From the NCBI RefSeq assembly GCF_021228795.1, contig NZ_CP089309.1, positions 3,717,501-3,781,500 of the forward strand: a DNA stretch of 64,000 bases. Direction: 5' to 3'. The DNA is from Thiocapsa bogorovii (GTDB lineage: Bacteria > Pseudomonadota > Gammaproteobacteria > Chromatiales > Chromatiaceae). Position numbers and translations under genes: made by a program. Position 1 is the stretch's first letter. The number at the start of each line of letters is the position of its first letter. The notes beneath the pieces were generated by a model. It saw nothing but the letters and a program-made list of their open reading frames with translations. It ran no database searches and was not told the DNA's origin. This document shows positions 28,489-36,895 of this stretch, in pieces.

Positions 28489-29424
28489 ATGAAAAACGAT
28501 ACGATGCGTCTCGGCCTGATCGGATACGGCATCTGGGGCGAGGCGATTCTGCAAACACTCCTTGCGCTTGGGGTGCAACCCGACATAGTGGAAACATCGG
28601 AGTCGCGCCGCAAAGCGGCAATCGCGGCGGGCGCACGCAGCGTTTCGGCCGAGATCGCCGCTTTGCCGGCAGTCGACGGTATCATCGTTGCTACTCCGGC
28701 GACGAATCATTGTCGGCTCGTTCTTCAGCTCCTCGACCAATTCTCCTGTCCGCTGTTCGTCGAGAAGCCCCTTACGGCGGATGCAGAGGAGGCTCGCCTG
28801 ATCGTTCGCCAAGGCGGTACGCGCGTCTTCGTGATGCATATTTGGCGCTATCATCCGGGCATCCGGGCGCTCGCCGAGATTGCACGAAGCGGCGAGCTTG
28901 GCTCGGTTGCAGGTGTGCGGACGGTAAGAACCAATTGGACGAGTCCTCGCACGGATGTCGATAGCCTCTGGAATCTCGCGCCTCACGATATCAGCATCGC
29001 CCTTGCCGTCTTGGGGTTCATTCCTGCTCCCAGGTTCGTGCTCGCCGAACGGCAAGGCTCGCGCATCTGCGGCCTCGTCGGGGTATGCGGCGAGTCGCCC
29101 TGGCTGGCCCTGGAGGTGTCCAACCGCTATCGCGATAAGCGTCGCGAAGTCCGTTTGCATTGCGAAGGTGGTGTCGCCGTAATGACGGATCCGGACGCGG
29201 GATTCATCGAGATCACGCGCGAGGGCGACACGCGGATCCCATTTGATTCGAGGACCGAGCGACGCCCTGTCTCGCGTGAGTCCGCGTTGAGTCTTGAGCT
29301 GGGCTGTTTCATCGATTATTTGGGCGGCGGCCCGGTGCCGCCGACCGATGCCGCCGAGGGTCTCGCCGTTGTCGAGACACTGATGTGCCTTCAGCAGATG
29401 GCCAACAGCGGAGGCGCTTCATGA
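28489..29424 (+). CDS. Gfo/Idh/MocA-family NAD(P)-dependent oxidoreductase
   Basis: A 311-residue sugar-type oxidoreductase. The Rossmann fold starts LGLIGYGIWGEAILQTLL (about residues 8-25). The family EKP motif is in LFVEKPLTADAEEARL (about 90-105), followed by VMHIWRYHPGIRAL and the C-terminal half with LAPHDISIALAVLG. It is coupled to the following glycosyltransferase by an ATGA overlap. The probable substrate is a nucleotide-linked or free sugar. Neighbours (glycosyltransferase, epimerase-like cupin, 2-hydroxyacid dehydrogenase) suggest a glycan or sugar-nucleotide modification locus. The start is ATG 28489; an earlier start would add 46 non-protein-like residues. Confidence 0.87.
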   Translation: MKNDTMRLGLIGYGIWGEAILQTLLALGVQPDIVETSESRRKAAIAAGARSVSAEIAALPAVDGIIVATPATNHCRLVLQLLDQFSCPLFVEKPLTADAEEARLIVRQGGTRVFVMHIWRYHPGIRALAEIARSGELGSVAGVRTVRTNWTSPRTDVDSLWNLAPHDISIALAVLGFIPAPRFVLAERQGSRICGLVGVCGESPWLALEVSNRYRDKRREVRLHCEGGVAVMTDPDAGFIEITREGDTRIPFDSRTERRPVSRESALSLELGCFIDYLGGGPVPPTDAAEGLAVVETLMCLQQMANSGGAS

Positions 29425-30284
29425 GCTGCCGGGCGACCGTCATCGTACCGACCAGTATCGATCGAGGTCCATTGCTTCGATACTCGGTCGGCAGCGTCTT
29501 GCGTCAGACGGTTACGGACCTCGAGGTCTTTATCGTCTGTGACGGTGCCGAAGACGACACGCGTGCGGCGTCCGAAGCGCTCGCGCATCAGGACTCGAGG
29601 GTTCGCGTCTTCGATTTCCCCAAGGGCACCCGGCGCGGCGAGACCAACCGTCATAAGATCCTGACCAATCACGCCGACGGGGAGATCGTCTGCTATCTCT
29701 GCGACCGGGACCTCATGCTCCCGCATCATGTCGATCAGATGCACCGAGCACTGACGCGCCATGACTTCGCCAACTGCGGATATCTCGATGTCAAGGAAGA
29801 CGGTCGGGTTGTCCCCGAGTTCAAGCTCGACAGCGGAAACTCGGCGCAGCGTGCGCGACTCGTTCGCAATGGCCGTATGGGTGTCATGTTGTCGACGATG
29901 GCGCATCGTCTGGATTTTTATCGAAAACTCCCGTTCGGGTGGCGAACGACGCCGGACGACTGGTTTACCGATCATTACATGCAGCATCAGATGCTGTCGC
30001 AGCCGGGTTGCAGAGGTGTCGGTCTCGCAACGCCCTCGATCGTCTACTTCAAGCGCGGCCATCATCCCGGATGGCCGACGCAGCAGCGTGCCGAAGAACT
30101 GAAGGTCTGGTCGGCCCTAATCAACGATCCCCCGGCGCTCGCCGAGAAGCTTTATGGCGCGCTCGGCGAGGTGCTCACGGATCGGCTCACGCTGCAGGAG
30201 CGTCTCAAGCGCGCGCTGCTCGTCGGCGGGCATCCTCCCGCCATTGCGTTCCGCCGCTGGCTTAGGCGTCGATTGCGTCGGTGA
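29421..30284 (+). CDS. Family 2 (GT-A) glycosyltransferase
   Basis: A 287-residue protein with the GT2 fold. It starts CRATVIVPTSIDRGPLLRYS, continues with DLEVFIVCDGAEDDTRAA, and has LCDRDLMLPHHVDQM in the place of the DxD motif (CDRD). The remainder includes GWRTTPDDWFTDHYMQHQML, which may hold the acceptor/catalytic acid. No membrane span is visible apart from an Arg-rich tail. The ATG overlaps the oxidoreductase stop. The 3' end overlaps the convergent epimerase-like gene by 23 bp. Donor and acceptor are unknown. Confidence 0.83.
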   Translation: MSCRATVIVPTSIDRGPLLRYSVGSVLRQTVTDLEVFIVCDGAEDDTRAASEALAHQDSRVRVFDFPKGTRRGETNRHKILTNHADGEIVCYLCDRDLMLPHHVDQMHRALTRHDFANCGYLDVKEDGRVVPEFKLDSGNSAQRARLVRNGRMGVMLSTMAHRLDFYRKLPFGWRTTPDDWFTDHYMQHQMLSQPGCRGVGLATPSIVYFKRGHHPGWPTQQRAEELKVWSALINDPPALAEKLYGALGEVLTDRLTLQERLKRALLVGGHPPAIAFRRWLRRRLRR

Positions 30285-30831
30285 GTCTGGCGCGGAGGTC
30301 CTGAAGGGTCGGGAAATTTGCAGCCGAATTGCTTAGAATCGCATGCGTCTGCGGCCATGGAATCTCCAATTCCGGGTCGGCCCAGTGGCACCCCCAATTG
30401 TCGTCGTCGCCATAGTCGCAGTAGGCTTCGGAGACGGCTTGGATATGCAACGAGCGCTCGGGGAAGTACCAGCCGTGCAGGATCCCACGCGGGAATGTCA
30501 GCGCGGCAGGGTCCTCGCCGTGCAACTCGTAGAGGGACCATTTATCGCGGGTCGGGGATGTACCTCGAAGATCACGAAGACCAAGTAAGACCTTTCCTTC
30601 CAGACAGCAGAAATACTCGTCGTGACGGAGGTGTAAATGCATCCCGCGCAGCACTTCTGCCTCGGAGCGCACGAAGCTCCATTGCACGGGGGAGATGCAG
30701 CTCCCCCAGTGTTCTTGGAAGATCTCCGCAAATGATCCTCTTCGATCCTTCTGGGCTGCGATTCGGTGCAGCTCAGCGCCCTCAAGCGGATGTCCGGCAA
30801 TCAATCTCGATCTCGATAAGGGTTTTGTCAT
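30262..30831 (-). CDS. RmlC-like cupin (dTDP-4-dehydrorhamnose 3,5-epimerase-related)
   Basis: A 189-residue cupin. It resembles RmlC in DRRGSFAEIFQEHWG, PVQWSFVRSEAEVLRGMHLH, EGKVLLGLRDLRGTSPT and FPRGILHGWYFPERSLHIQ. The His in RGMHLHLRHDEY and the downstream Tyr/Asp residues may correspond to the epimerase active site, although the His-Asp dyad cannot be confirmed by eye. It is on the opposite strand to its neighbours. It could be a 3,5-epimerase or a non-catalytic sugar-binding cupin. The start is ATG 30831. Confidence 0.75.
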   Translation of the reverse strand: MTKPLSRSRLIAGHPLEGAELHRIAAQKDRRGSFAEIFQEHWGSCISPVQWSFVRSEAEVLRGMHLHLRHDEYFCCLEGKVLLGLRDLRGTSPTRDKWSLYELHGEDPAALTFPRGILHGWYFPERSLHIQAVSEAYCDYGDDDNWGCHWADPELEIPWPQTHAILSNSAANFPTLQDLRARLTDAIDA

Positions 30832-30877
30832 GCGTCGTTGACTCTCTTTTTTATCGTACAAAAGGAATGTAAAGCAT

Positions 30878-31462
30878 ATGAAGCATAGGGGTTCGATCAC
30901 CACGGCATCCGACGACGCCCTTTTCGCTTCCGCACTTCGAGTGGCCCGGCGAATACTTGCGCGTCTCAAGGAAAAGACGAGGCGTCAGGCATGCGCGATG
31001 TTGCGTCGTGCGGATTCGGCCGTCCTCGACGGTTTGGCGTCCGCGGCACCTAAGCGGGTTGGGGTTTCTGATTTGCGCACCTACCCAATGGGCCCGAGGG
31101 TCGAGCTTACCGTCTACTGGCTCGATCGACCAGGCGTGCTCGGGCCATCGGCATCCGTGTATTGGAAAAACCAAGAACTCTTGCGGTTGGATCTGCACGA
31201 GGCCAGTCCGCATGTCCACTACGGAATGGCTCAGTCGAGGCTTTGGCATGCGGGTGGGGAGCGTATTTACCTCCCGGAGACACCGATCGAGACGCGCGCC
31301 GGCTTCGCCGCCTATCAGATCAACCGGAACCTCGCCTGGTGCTTTGCCAACCATCCCGACCCTCAAGTCAGCGTAGATCTGCCCGATCACGCTGTCCTTC
31401 AAGAGGCGGCCGCATGGCTGAACGAGTGCATCCTTGAGCTTGACCGATCCAATAGACGCTGA
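30878..31462 (+). CDS. Hypothetical protein in the sugar-modification cluster
   Basis: A 194-residue protein with no signal or membrane span. The first 60 residues are helical and basic (RVARRILARLKEKTRRQACA). The rest looks like a beta-rich domain: VGVSDLRTYPMGPRVELTVY, SASVYWKNQELLRLDLHE, HVHYGMAQSRLWHAGGERIY. I do not recognise the family. AAAGGA lies about 11 nt before ATG 30878. The stop overlaps the dehydrogenase start (TGATG), so the two are coupled. It faces the epimerase-like gene across only 46 bp, which must hold both promoters. Confidence 0.7.
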   Translation: MKHRGSITTASDDALFASALRVARRILARLKEKTRRQACAMLRRADSAVLDGLASAAPKRVGVSDLRTYPMGPRVELTVYWLDRPGVLGPSASVYWKNQELLRLDLHEASPHVHYGMAQSRLWHAGGERIYLPETPIETRAGFAAYQINRNLAWCFANHPDPQVSVDLPDHAVLQEAAAWLNECILELDRSNRR

Positions 31463-32505
31463 TGGAGATTCGCCATGCCCTCGTGACCGTCCGTTGGCCG
31501 GAGTCCTTACGCCTTGAGCTGGTCCAGCGACTCGGGGCAGCGCAGGTTACGCTCGCCGATCCGGGCAGCACGGCGGCGCGGGAGGCACTCCGAGAGGCGG
31601 ACGTCGCGATCCTGAACGGCAACCCGGACCGTCACGTTTTGGAGGCACCCTGTTTGCGTTGGCTCCACTGCGACCATGCCGGCATCGACGGCTTTGCACC
31701 GCCCGAATTGCTCGACGGCCGATTCATCGTCACGACCTCGGCCGGTCGCTCGGCCTCGGCGGTCGCGGAGCACGCGCTCTATTTCATGCTCGCACTCTCG
31801 CACGAGGCGCCCCGCCTGTGGCGAGCGCAACGTCGCCGTGTGTGGGGATTGCCGGGACTCGAGAATCGACGGAGCCTCGAGGGGCGCACCCTCGTGATCG
31901 TCGGTTGCGGGCATACGGGGAGCCAACTGGCACGCTATTGCCGGGTCATGGGGATGACGGTAATTGGCTATCGTCGTCGTGTCGCGCCCGTTCCAGACGG
32001 TTTTGATGAAGTCTACGCCGCGGATGCGGGTGACCGATTGAGCCCCCAATTAGAGCGTGCGCAAGTCCTTGTGCTGGCGGCATCCCTCAACGACGTAAGC
32101 CGGGGGTTGGTCGGCTCGGCGGAATTGGACGCCTTGCCTCGGGGTGCATACCTGATCAATGTCGCGCGCGGTGCTTTGGTCGACGAGCGGGCGTTGCTGG
32201 CCGCACTCAAGCGCGGACACCTCGGCGGAGCAGGACTCGATGTTGTGGCAATGGAGCCTTTGCCGCCTACGAGCCCGCTCTGGACCGCCCCTCGGACACT
32301 CATCACGCCGCATGCGACGCCCCGAGTCGCCGACCGTGACCAGGCGTCGTTCGAGATCATCGGCGCTTTGATCGCCCGCTATCTTCGCGGAGAGACGCTC
32401 TCAGGCGCGCTCGATTCGCGCGACGTCTATACCTCCGTGCGTAAGCCAAGCCCGCTGCAGCGGCGCCTTACACGCTTATGGGCTCGCTTTGGATCGCCGC
32501 CATGA
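31462..32505 (+). CDS. D-2-hydroxyacid dehydrogenase (NAD-binding)
   Basis: A 347-residue member of the D-isomer-specific 2-hydroxyacid dehydrogenase family. The NAD site is TLVIVGCGHTGSQLARYC (about residues 150-167). The catalytic-domain signature is GAYLINVARGALVDERAL, with the active-site Arg in this motif. A His is in LITPHATPRVADRD. The substrate-binding loop is LHCDHAGIDGF rather than the more common Gly-rich form. It is coupled to the hypothetical gene upstream. The substrate is not predictable; a role in making or salvaging an acidic sugar precursor fits the neighbourhood. Confidence 0.88.
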   Translation: MEIRHALVTVRWPESLRLELVQRLGAAQVTLADPGSTAAREALREADVAILNGNPDRHVLEAPCLRWLHCDHAGIDGFAPPELLDGRFIVTTSAGRSASAVAEHALYFMLALSHEAPRLWRAQRRRVWGLPGLENRRSLEGRTLVIVGCGHTGSQLARYCRVMGMTVIGYRRRVAPVPDGFDEVYAADAGDRLSPQLERAQVLVLAASLNDVSRGLVGSAELDALPRGAYLINVARGALVDERALLAALKRGHLGGAGLDVVAMEPLPPTSPLWTAPRTLITPHATPRVADRDQASFEIIGALIARYLRGETLSGALDSRDVYTSVRKPSPLQRRLTRLWARFGSPP

Positions 32506-32918
32506 GCGGTCGTCTTGCTTGGGAGCTCTGTTGGGTTCGTACTGCTTCAAATGGACACGGCTCGGCGTATCCAGCCGGCAGATGGCGTGTGGTTAACGGA
32601 GATCATCGGCCTGCACGCTCTGGAAAGGTCAGCAAGACCTCAGTGCTCCTCTAGGGACCGGTGCGACGCGCATCTCGTCGACGTGCTGCTTGATGCTGTC
32701 GATCCAGTTACCGACCGGAACCGCACCGGGGCGCGCCGAAGTGGCGTTGCAAGCCCTTACCACCGCGATGATGTTGCCGCGAACTGAACAGGAATCCCAT
32801 CAGATGAAACGGTTCAAGAACATCCTATTCGTCGTGGATCCGAGGCACCCCATCGCGGACATCGCTTAAGGTCATCTCACGCATCGCGAAGGTCCAGATG
32901 TCCCGACGCCGCCTCTGC
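32506..32918. other. Gene-poor region between the dehydrogenase and PHK-like genes
   Basis: About 410 bp with no complete gene. It holds a universal-stress-protein start fragment (32804-32869). On the minus strand around 32632-32790 there is a short frame reading VGNWIDSIKQHVDEMRVAPV that looks like decayed coding sequence of unknown origin. The region appears to be remnant DNA left by deletions. Confidence 0.4.
32804..32869 (+). pseudogene. Truncated universal stress protein start (21 codons)
   Basis: Reads MKRFKNILFVVDPRHPIADI then Ala and TAA. The first 15 residues look like the N-terminus of UspE-type universal stress proteins (first beta strand and ATP-site aspartate), after which the similarity stops. 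It is far too short to fold, so I read it as the leftover 5' end of a deleted gene. Confidence 0.4.
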
Positions 32919-35900
32919 TCATCCGCGCTCTTCGCCGGCGGCAAGCCGATCGCTCTCGCTCAGCAGAAACACCAGCGCATCCATGACATGGTTGGCCACG
33001 GCGGACGGCGGGTCGAGATAGAGCGCGTTCCATGCCTCGGCGCGATGCTGGTCGTAGTCCGGCGCCTGCCGCGGGTGACGTTGCTCCCAAGCGAGGCGCA
33101 CGGCATGGCCGATCACGACGTCCAGATAGAGGGTGTCGTCGATGCGCAGCTCGGGATTCTTGCTCATCACAAGCATCAAGACGTGCAACGCCTCTTTGTA
33201 GAGTTGGAGGCTGTCCGGTGCCGGAGTCTTGTTGAGGATGTGGGTGACGCGGTCTTTGAAGAGCTTCTCGCCGCGTGTCATGTCGGCGCACAGCTTGTGG
33301 TCGAGCCGCAGCTTGGGGTTCCACTGATCGCCGATGACCAGGCCGAGGCTCTGATTGACGATGTCCCAAACCCCTTCGAAAAAGCCGTCGCTGAAGCGCG
33401 CGAGGTTGCCTTGCGCGGTGCGCCATTCGTGCCAGTCCCCGGCGTCTGCGAGGTCCGGGTCCATGCTGGCGTCGAAGTTCACGCGGACCATGCCGCTCGA
33501 ATCCGACGACACCTGCATGAGCTCCCTCTTTTGCAGGGAGTCCGTGGCATCCTGGTAGTGCTCGAGCACGTCCCGAATCGCTTTGGCGAACCGGTGCGGC
33601 GGCAGAGCGAGCAGTTCATCCAGCGCATCGCTGATCGACAAGCGGGCCTCCGGCCGCTGCCGCACCGCGATCAATTGCAGCAGCCGTCCGGTGCGGATCA
33701 GCGTCATGTCGCTGAAGAGGTCCGAGTGCGAGCGCAGGAGCAGGCCGAGGTTGAGGATCAGCTCCTGCGTCAGGATCTGGGCGCGGAGATCATCGGGGTT
33801 GAATTGGCGGATGGCCTGCAGCAGCTCGGCCGCCCCCATGGGGCGGCGAAAGGTCGAGTGACGGCTGTAGGAGCGGGACACACTCAGCGCGATCTGGTGC
33901 ACGACGATCTCGGTGGCGGCGCCCTCGAGATTGATGTCGTGCTTGCCCAGCACCGCCGCGCTGAGGCGGATCAGGTCCCAGCGGCGTGCCTCGCAGGCAC
34001 GCATGTAGACCTCTTCGAACAGGTCGCTGAGACGGGCCGGTCTGTTCTCCACGTCCTGGAGTCCGGTGTCGAATGCGAGACCATGTCGGGAGGCCAATAG
34101 ACGCAAGACATCGAACTGGGTGTGCAGATCCGTGCGCGTGATCAACAGCCGCATCAACGCATCGTCATCCAGGGCGTCGAGGGGCTCTGATCGGTGCACC
34201 GCCGGATCACCGTCGGTCTGGTCCCCGGCGCTTGGCAGTAGTGGGTAGCAGGGGCGGTCGTCCTGCTCGCCCGCGTCTTCGGGGAATTGGTAGCCGTGCA
34301 GGATGTCGATGCGCTCGCGCCCAGCCGTGGGCAGAAATGCCGCAACGCGGCCGAGCTGTACCGGTGTCCCGCCGACCTGGCCCTCTCGGCAGGCGTTCAT
34401 AAAGTCGAGTAACGCAACGTGACCATCGTCCGTCAGCATGCGCTGGCTCACCACCAAGACGACCAACGGCCTGCCGGGCTGATCCCACTGCTTGCTGACA
34501 TAGGTCAGTGCCATCTTCAGCCGCTCGACCAGCATGGCGTTGTCGAGGGCCAGGTAGAAGTCGTGGCGATTCATGAACTGCGGCTGGAACAGCATCTGCC
34601 GTCCCTCGATGGTGTAGACGGTGCTGGTTGCCAGGCCGCGCAGGTGACGCAGGGGCCGACCGGTGAGGCCGAGGCGCGGGTTGCGGCCGAGTTGGCCGTA
34701 GGCCTCGGCCAGGGCGGCCGCCTCGTGGATGACGACCGGCGAGACCTCGCGGCGGGTCTCCGCCTTGATGCCCTTGTCCTCGAGCTGGAGTTTCACGCTC
34801 GGCGACTCGGCCAGCAGTGCAAACTGCACCCGACGCCCGCGGTGCCGTCCGACCTGCAGGCGTCGGCCGAGCGGGTCGACGTCGGCGACATCGAGCAAGC
34901 CATCCTGGATCAGCGCGCCCAGGACGTAGAGGCTCTGCGCCCAGACCAGTGGCACGTTCTCGTTGGGCTCGCGCGCTTGGCTGTTGGGGGCCTGGCGTTC
35001 GGCGTCGATGCGGTCCGCGGGCACCCGAAAGAGCTCCGGCAGGAGCAGGTCGCCCTCGCGCTCAACCAACAGACCTTCCAGCTTGTCGCGGTACGCCCGG
35101 GCCGCTTGCTCATTGCCGCGGAACAGGTGATGGAGCAGCAAATAGGTGAAGAACAGCGGCCATTCGCATTCGATGTGCTCGAACTGCAACATCTCCTCGG
35201 GCTCGTAGTGCAGCCGCTCGGGGTCCTCGATCGCCGTTTGGTGGCCGTCGCGAAGAAACCGCTTACAGCCGTAGCGGCCTTCCAGCTTGCCGACGACCTC
35301 CTCGACGGTTGCGTCGACCAGCGTTGTATCCTCCACTGCAAAGGCCGGGAAACCGACGACGCTCAAGGTCGCGGCGTCGACCTCCTTCGACAGGGACTCG
35401 CTCGGCAGGCTCGATTCGAGCGTGATGCGGGCGCGTGCCACATCGTCGGGCACCACATGCACCACGGACGCCTGGCCGCCGCCCTGGTCGAACAGGTTGA
35501 AGCCGTTCAGGGCCTCCAGCGCGGCCTTGGCCATGCCGACCGAGCTGCTGTTGATCTCGGCGACGCCATGGTTGGCCTTATTGCCGCGCTCCCAAATGCC
35601 GAAGTCCGGGGTCCGGTAGGCGCGGCCGATGTAGTGCACCAGGTTCTGGACGAAATTGACCTCGTCGATGGTGAAGACGATGCGCAGGCCCGAAGCGGTC
35701 ATCTGCGCCAGCATCAGCAGGAACAGGGAGGTCGCGTCGATCTGCAGGTGTCCCCATTCGTCGTCCCCGACGACGGGGTCACCGGTGCCGGTGTCGTATT
35801 TGGCATGGAGGGCGTCGAGCGGGTCGAGCGTCTGCTTGAAACGCTCGACCTTGTCGGATTGGCGCATCATCGCGATCAACAGCCCGCGCATCAGCTTGAC

Positions 35901-36140
35901 CACGCTCTGTTCCAACAGCACGGTTCGGCCGTCGCTTTCATCGAGTCGGCGATAGGCTAGGCCCAGTCCCCAGGCGGCCAGGATGCTGTAAACGTTGTCG
36001 CGGACCCAGGCGTCGGTGTAGTCCCCATGGGCCGTAACGGCCGTACTGGCCGGCAGTAGGCCCGTGATCGGATGCTGGCGCGACAGGATGATCCGGGTCA
36101 CCTGCTGGTAGTAGCGCTCCAGCTGATCGAAGGATGCCAT
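32919..36140 (-). CDS. Phosphorylase b kinase regulatory subunit-like protein (GH15-type, full length)
   Basis: A 1073-residue protein from ATG 36140 (an ATG at 36170 is also possible). From its start it follows the plan of eukaryotic phosphorylase kinase alpha/beta subunits. The match covers ITGLLPASTA, DAWVRDNVYSILAAWGLGLA, QSVVKLMRGLL, HLQIDATSLFLLMLAQMTAS, EVNFVQNLV, NSSSVGMAKAALEALN, GRYGCKRFLRDGH and ECEWPLFFTYLLL. An N-terminal glucoamylase-like (alpha/alpha)6 domain fills about 1-420. The remaining 650 residues correspond to the C-terminal regulatory half, including TSTVYTIEGRQMLFQPQF and FYLALDNAMLVERLK. Function in bacteria is open: it may bind or hydrolyse glucans, or regulate glycogen use. 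No signal peptide is seen, so it is cytoplasmic. Flanking DNA contains gene remnants. Confidence 0.85.
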   Translation of the reverse strand: MASFDQLERYYQQVTRIILSRQHPITGLLPASTAVTAHGDYTDAWVRDNVYSILAAWGLGLAYRRLDESDGRTVLLEQSVVKLMRGLLIAMMRQSDKVERFKQTLDPLDALHAKYDTGTGDPVVGDDEWGHLQIDATSLFLLMLAQMTASGLRIVFTIDEVNFVQNLVHYIGRAYRTPDFGIWERGNKANHGVAEINSSSVGMAKAALEALNGFNLFDQGGGQASVVHVVPDDVARARITLESSLPSESLSKEVDAATLSVVGFPAFAVEDTTLVDATVEEVVGKLEGRYGCKRFLRDGHQTAIEDPERLHYEPEEMLQFEHIECEWPLFFTYLLLHHLFRGNEQAARAYRDKLEGLLVEREGDLLLPELFRVPADRIDAERQAPNSQAREPNENVPLVWAQSLYVLGALIQDGLLDVADVDPLGRRLQVGRHRGRRVQFALLAESPSVKLQLEDKGIKAETRREVSPVVIHEAAALAEAYGQLGRNPRLGLTGRPLRHLRGLATSTVYTIEGRQMLFQPQFMNRHDFYLALDNAMLVERLKMALTYVSKQWDQPGRPLVVLVVSQRMLTDDGHVALLDFMNACREGQVGGTPVQLGRVAAFLPTAGRERIDILHGYQFPEDAGEQDDRPCYPLLPSAGDQTDGDPAVHRSEPLDALDDDALMRLLITRTDLHTQFDVLRLLASRHGLAFDTGLQDVENRPARLSDLFEEVYMRACEARRWDLIRLSAAVLGKHDINLEGAATEIVVHQIALSVSRSYSRHSTFRRPMGAAELLQAIRQFNPDDLRAQILTQELILNLGLLLRSHSDLFSDMTLIRTGRLLQLIAVRQRPEARLSISDALDELLALPPHRFAKAIRDVLEHYQDATDSLQKRELMQVSSDSSGMVRVNFDASMDPDLADAGDWHEWRTAQGNLARFSDGFFEGVWDIVNQSLGLVIGDQWNPKLRLDHKLCADMTRGEKLFKDRVTHILNKTPAPDSLQLYKEALHVLMLVMSKNPELRIDDTLYLDVVIGHAVRLAWEQRHPRQAPDYDQHRAEAWNALYLDPPSAVANHVMDALVFLLSESDRLAAGEERG

Positions 36141-36289
36141 GGGCGATGCTCGGGGGGATGTTCGCTGCATGCTGCTTGCTGACCTCTTGGAAGCTGTGTT
36201 TCGACCCCTGCAAACTGACCGGCGCGGGCAGTCGACCACCGCGGCGCGTGTGTGATTGAACCTGGCGTGCTTGATGGCACCGGGTGCTT

Positions 36290-36598
36290 GTGGATGCGTC
36301 CCCCCAGCGAGATCGGGGCACTCCAGGCCGACACGTCGGCGCCGGTACTGAGCGCACTCATCGCCATCACCGCCAGCACGACGGCGATATCCTGCACGAT
36401 CACGACCCCGATTGCGATGCGCCCATGCAGCGCGTCGGGCTCGCCCTTGTCGGAGAGCAGCTTGACGATGATGATGGTGCTCGAGAAGGTCAGTGCGACC
36501 GCGACCTCGAGGGCTTGGACCGGTCCCTTGCCCGAGGCCATGACGATCACGGAGCCGACGACGATGGTAAAGGTCAGCGGGCCCCGTCCGGTGGCCAA
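36290..36598 (-). pseudogene. Fragment of a CPA2-family cation/proton antiporter (KefB-like)
   Basis: About 100 codons match the middle of CPA2 antiporters: EVAVALTFSSTIIIVKLLSD, KGEPDALHGRIAIGVVIVQD, then IAVVLAVMAMSALSTG. The N-terminal 90 or so residues and everything after this block are missing. The frame then continues into sequence without similarity (HKHPVPSSTPGSI) up to the PHK-like gene. A remnant truncated at both ends is the best explanation. The nearby nhaR-like regulator may once have controlled it. Confidence 0.7.
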
Positions 36599-36600
36599 GG

Positions 36601-36895
36601 CGCGGATCCCGTGGCCGTCCGGAACTGATTTGATTGGCCTGAAAACGTTCAGGTCGAGCTCGGTCGGGGAGCCGATCGAGTGCGAGCGTCCTTCACATCA
36701 GGAGGGGATGACGCACGGTCACCATGGGTTCGGATCGCCTTTGCCGATCCACTCGTTCGGGACGATCCCGCAGAAATCGACCTCCACTGACGCCCGCTCG
36801 GCCGAAGCGTGCGAGCGGGCGCGCCAATCGCAAGCCGGCACCATGGCAAACGCGTTGGATGGCTTATGGCCGGCCGCGAAGCTGATTCAGGTGGT
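36601..36895. other. Region downstream of the EGKCG peptide gene
   Basis: In studied bufferin/HvfA operons the MNIO (DUF692) gene would lie here. Instead I see only short frames. One on the minus strand reads VDFCGIVPNEWIGKGDPNPW before a stop (about 36716-36778) and looks like the C-terminal end of a lost protein I cannot name. Confidence 0.35.

Noticed and set aside
32515-32787. A 90-codon plus-strand frame in the gap before the PHK-like gene
   Set aside because: Polar, unstructured composition, no ribosome site, and crossed by minus-strand coding debris.
34419-35960. A 513-codon plus-strand frame opposite the PHK-like gene
   Set aside because: The minus strand matches a known large protein over its full length.
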